A stretch of 32,425 nucleotides of DNA from an uncultured Thermomicrobiales bacterium (lineage in GTDB: Bacteria; Chloroflexota; Chloroflexia; Thermomicrobiales; UBA6265), in NCBI GenBank assembly GCA_902806325.1, contig CADCWE010000089.1, positions 1-32,425 of the forward strand, in the 5' to 3' direction. The translations under genes and the position numbers were made by a program. How positions within the stretch are numbered: the first letter of the stretch is position 1; the number at the start of each line of letters is the position of its first letter. Of this stretch, positions 29,939 to 32,425 are shown piece after piece. The notes under the pieces are model-generated. The model had not been told where the DNA came from, did not search any database, and saw nothing but the letters and a program-made list of their open reading frames with translations.

Positions 29939-32209
29939 ATGGAATCTTCCCCATCCCGCGCCCCCGCGCGCGTCGCCGACCCGGCGTTCGACACCGCGCG
30001 CACCGACCTCCTGCTCTACGGACGGGATCGCACGGAACGGATCGTGGCCGTCGAACCGGTTGGCCCCGACCGCGTCGCCATCGTCGAAGCCGCCGCCGAC
30101 GGCCAACGCATCGTCAGCCACGACGCCTTCGCGCCGTGGTTGGTCGCGGAGCGCGCCGAACCCTGGGCGGCGCTGCGCGGGCGTCCGACGGTGACGCCGC
30201 TCGCGGGCGATCATCGCCTGCGCTATCTCGTCCGCTTCGCGACCTGGTCCGCGTTCTCCGATGCGGCACAGGCGGGCCGGGACGCGGGGGAACTGAGCTT
30301 TCGGTTCCGGTCCCGGGTGGAGCAGTACCTTGTCCAATCCGGCAAGACGCTGTTCAAGGGCATGGTCTACGACGACCTCCGCCGGCTCCAGCTCGACATC
30401 GAGACGACCGGTCTCAACCCCGCGACCGAGGAGATCGTCGCGATCGCCCTCCAACTGGTGGACGGGCCCCGGACCGCGACCGACTACCTGGACCGTCTCC
30501 CCGACGAACCGGAAGCCGCCCTCCTCGCCCGGCTCAACGAGCGCATCGCTGCCTGGGACCCGGACGTCATCGAAGGCCACAACCTGTTCAACTTCGACAT
30601 CCCGTTCCTCGCCGCCCGCGCGCAGCGGTTCGGCCTCGCCTTGTCTTGGGGTCGGGACGGCTCGCCGGTCGGCCTCGGCCAGAATCAGCAGCGGTTCAAG
30701 GTGGGGGCGCTGACGCTGCCGTTCACCCCGGCTTGGGTCTTCGGTCGCCACGTGGTCGACACCTACCAGCAGATTCAGCGCTACGATGTCGCGGGGCGCC
30801 TCAGCTCCTACGCCTTGAAGCGGGTGATGAAGGAACTGGGGCTGGAGCGCGAGGACCGAGCCTACGTCCCGGCCGCCCAAATTCGGGACCTCTGGCGCGA
30901 TCCGGAGGGAAGGCGACGCCTCCGCGACTACGCGCTCGACGACGTCCGGGACGTCGATGCCCTATCCCGGCTCGCCGTGCCGACCGAGTTCTATCAGACC
31001 CAGTTGCTGCCCCGGTCGTTCCAAAGCGTCGCCACCGGGGGACCGGGGGAAAAGATCAACGACCTCATGGTCCGCGCGTATCTGATGCTCGGGCACAGCA
31101 TCCCGACCGCCCAACGGCCTCGGCCGTACCCCGGCGGACACGCCGAACTGCTGGCGACCGGCAGCTTCTCTCCGGTCGTCAAATGCGACGTCGAAAGCCT
31201 CTACCCCTCGATTATGCTCGCGGAGGCGATCACCGCCGAGTCCGACGTGCTCGACGCCTACCTGCCGATGCTCGCCGATCTGACCCGTCGCCGATTGGGC
31301 GCCAAGGCCAAGACCCGCGTCACCGCCGGCGCCGAACGGGCGATGTGGGAAGGACTCCAGAGCAGTTTTAAGGTCCTGATCAATTCGTTCTACGGGTACC
31401 TCGGCTACGGCGGGGCGCTGTTCAACGACTACGCGGCGGCCGAGCGCGTCACGCTGGCCGGCCAACGCATTATCAAGGGTGTCGTCGACCGCCTCCACGC
31501 CACCGGCGGAACGCCGATCGAGGTCGACACCGACGGCGTCTACTTCGTGCCGCCGCCCGAGGTCTCCAACGAAGACGGCGAACGCGCGTACGTGACCACG
31601 CTCGGTGCGGCCCTGCCGGCGGGCATCCGTCTCGCCCACGACGGCCGGTACGCCGGGATGCTGTCGTTGAGGCTCAAGAATTACGCCCTGCTCGACTACG
31701 AGGGCACCGTCCTGCTGCGCGGGAGCTCGCTCCGCAGCCGCCGGATGGAGGCGTGCTTCCGCGAGTTCTTGGGCCTGGCCGCCGCAGCGTTCCTCCGCGG
31801 GCAACCCGACGACGTCCGAACCGCCTATTTTGCTCTTGGGGAACGCATCCGCAATCGCGAACTCCGGGTCGCCGAGTTCAGCCAATGGGGGATGGTCAAC
31901 GACGAAACCAAGGACCGTCAAGTCCGGCTGAAGCGGTTGCTCGACCGTCTTCCGGACACCGTACGCGGCGGCGAGCGACTCGAACTTTACGAACGCCAGG
32001 ACGGCGAACTGGCCCTCGCCGCGGAGTACGACCAAGACGAGAACATCGGTTACCTGCTCCGGCGCCTGCGCGACACCGCCGAGCGGTTCCGCGCCATCTT
32101 CCCAAGCGATTCCGAGTTCGAAGCGTTCTTCCCCTCGCTGACGGCCCGTACCGATCTGGCCGCCGCCAAGGCCCAGCAGCACGCCACGCAACTCGGCCTA
32201 TTCGGCTAA
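29939..32209 (+). CDS. polB: Family B DNA polymerase (Pol II-like)
   Basis: 756-aa DNA-dependent DNA polymerase with proofreading. Exonuclease motifs: Exo I LDIETTG (DIE at 153-155), Exo II HNLFNFD (214-220), Exo III YALDD (331-335); all catalytic acidic residues are present. Polymerase motifs: A DVESLYPSI (417-425), B K478 to NSFYGYLG (482-489), C EVDTDGVYF (DTDG at 530-533, with Gly in place of the common Ser). The last residues are QLGLF plus Gly (751-756), the pentapeptide by which E. coli Pol II binds the beta clamp. Start ATG 29939 follows a -10 box at only 10 nt, so leaderless translation is likely; the in-frame start at 29864 lies before that box. Probably a repair or translesion polymerase. 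Confidence 0.95.
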   Translation: MESSPSRAPARVADPAFDTARTDLLLYGRDRTERIVAVEPVGPDRVAIVEAAADGQRIVSHDAFAPWLVAERAEPWAALRGRPTVTPLAGDHRLRYLVRFATWSAFSDAAQAGRDAGELSFRFRSRVEQYLVQSGKTLFKGMVYDDLRRLQLDIETTGLNPATEEIVAIALQLVDGPRTATDYLDRLPDEPEAALLARLNERIAAWDPDVIEGHNLFNFDIPFLAARAQRFGLALSWGRDGSPVGLGQNQQRFKVGALTLPFTPAWVFGRHVVDTYQQIQRYDVAGRLSSYALKRVMKELGLEREDRAYVPAAQIRDLWRDPEGRRRLRDYALDDVRDVDALSRLAVPTEFYQTQLLPRSFQSVATGGPGEKINDLMVRAYLMLGHSIPTAQRPRPYPGGHAELLATGSFSPVVKCDVESLYPSIMLAEAITAESDVLDAYLPMLADLTRRRLGAKAKTRVTAGAERAMWEGLQSSFKVLINSFYGYLGYGGALFNDYAAAERVTLAGQRIIKGVVDRLHATGGTPIEVDTDGVYFVPPPEVSNEDGERAYVTTLGAALPAGIRLAHDGRYAGMLSLRLKNYALLDYEGTVLLRGSSLRSRRMEACFREFLGLAAAAFLRGQPDDVRTAYFALGERIRNRELRVAEFSQWGMVNDETKDRQVRLKRLLDRLPDTVRGGERLELYERQDGELALAAEYDQDENIGYLLRRLRDTAERFRAIFPSDSEFEAFFPSLTARTDLAAAKAQQHATQLGLFG

Positions 32210-32251
32210 GAATCCAAACGCGCGGGTCGGACGCGCGTCGAGCGGTTAAAC

Positions 32252-32289
32252 GCCGAAGGCCCGTCGCGAAATCGCGACGGGCCTTCGGC
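32252..32289. terminator. Perfect bidirectional terminator hairpin between polB and tRNA-fMet
   Basis: Two 18-bp arms (32252-32269 and 32272-32289), fully complementary, around a 2-nt centre. It sits 43 nt after the polB stop and 23 nt past the tRNA 3' end on the other strand. Short T-rich tracts follow on both sides (GTTTAA on the minus strand, CAGTTTG on the plus strand). Confidence 0.75.
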
Positions 32290-32311
32290 CCTGCAGTTTG
32301 GCGGCCGGAGG

Positions 32312-32383
32312 TAGCGGGGGGGGGATTCGAACCCCCGACCTTTGGGTTATGAGCCCAACGAGCTGCCGCTGCTCCACCCCGCG
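32312..32383 (-). tRNA. Initiator tRNA-Met (CAT)
   Basis: 72-nt cloverleaf with acceptor CGCGGGG / CCCCGCT, D arm GAGC-AGCGGCA-GCTC, anticodon arm TTGGG-CTCATAA-CCCAA, variable AGGTC and T arm GGGGG-TTCGAAT-CCCCC. Anticodon CAT is at 32349-32351. Two initiator hallmarks are present: three consecutive G-C pairs at the base of the anticodon loop and a mismatch at position 1-72 (C opposite U). The discriminator is A. CCA is not encoded (ACCT follows). The D loop is only 7 nt. It differs from elongator tRNA-Met by these marks, so start-codon function is the clear assignment. Confidence 0.95.
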
Positions 32384-32425
32384 CCGCGCGCGCGCCGCCG
32401 CCCCGTCCCGCCCCGCGCGCGGGCC

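Noticed and set aside
1-32425. CRISPR arrays, rRNA genes, integrases, prophage or toxin-antitoxin modules
   Set aside because: None seen on either strand; the only tandem repeats are the lipoprotein low-complexity DNA and the short CAGTCCT units.

Overview
The window is one stretch of a very GC-rich bacterial chromosome. Genes are tightly packed, GTG and TTG starts are frequent, and many neighbouring genes overlap by 4 bp (ATGA or GTGA). Gene content (Tat-exported peptide-type binding protein, trp operon behind a T-box, family B polymerase, C45 acyltransferase-like protein, Zn glucose dehydrogenase-like protein, TUDOR/HVA1 protein) and composition suggest a Chloroflexota bacterium of the Thermomicrobia/Sphaerobacter type. 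That assignment is inference; no 16S or marker phylogeny was possible.

Layout. 1-172: the 5' end of pyrB (minus). 231-326: GC-rich palindromic repeat. 359-1255: MBL-fold hydrolase. 1332-7043: a dpp/opp-type ABC importer (Tat binding protein, intercistronic hairpin, two permeases, no ATPases here), overlapping a YbaK-type deacylase and a GH15-like protein. 7348-9263: YchF-type GTPase and a DUF4272 protein. 9408-10427: an ArsR-DUF2087 regulator with a palindromic operator, overlapping acylphosphatase. 10438-15791 (minus): trpE-G-D-C-F behind a Trp T-box riboswitch with its own promoter and terminator; trpB and trpA are absent from the window. 15908-16810: VOC protein with a long leader and a terminator. 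16866-19875: a Thr/Pro-rich lipoprotein, an HMG-CoA lyase-like enzyme and a membrane-anchored SGNH-like protein that lacks its catalytic residues. 19958-21878: M42 aminopeptidase convergent with mutM.

21900-22974 is the most unusual part. A 987-bp segment is bounded by 39-bp inverted repeats with a single mismatch. It carries one gene broken by a -1 frameshift in a run of five G and has no transposase. It abuts a second, unrelated repeat made of 'cagtgggca' units whose edge supplies the stop codon of the next gene.

22974-29505: mostly minus-strand genes (small hypothetical, PNPOx-fold stress protein with a HVA1/TUDOR protein, C45 hydrolase with a glucose dehydrogenase-like enzyme, ComF, amidohydrolase), with rpsU on the plus strand. 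29939-32209: family B DNA polymerase ending in a beta-clamp-binding motif. It converges on an initiator tRNA-Met gene (minus) across a perfect 18-bp bidirectional terminator hairpin.

Regulatory logic visible in sequence: tryptophan synthesis is controlled by tRNA-Trp charging; the ArsR gene is probably autorepressed; the importer uses an intercistronic stem-loop likely to raise binding protein over permease. Nothing here is a clear defence system or a complete mobile element. The best candidates for something undescribed are the inverted-repeat cassette, the inactive SGNH-like protein, and a 9-codon ORF with an ideal Shine-Dalgarno upstream of the amidohydrolase.
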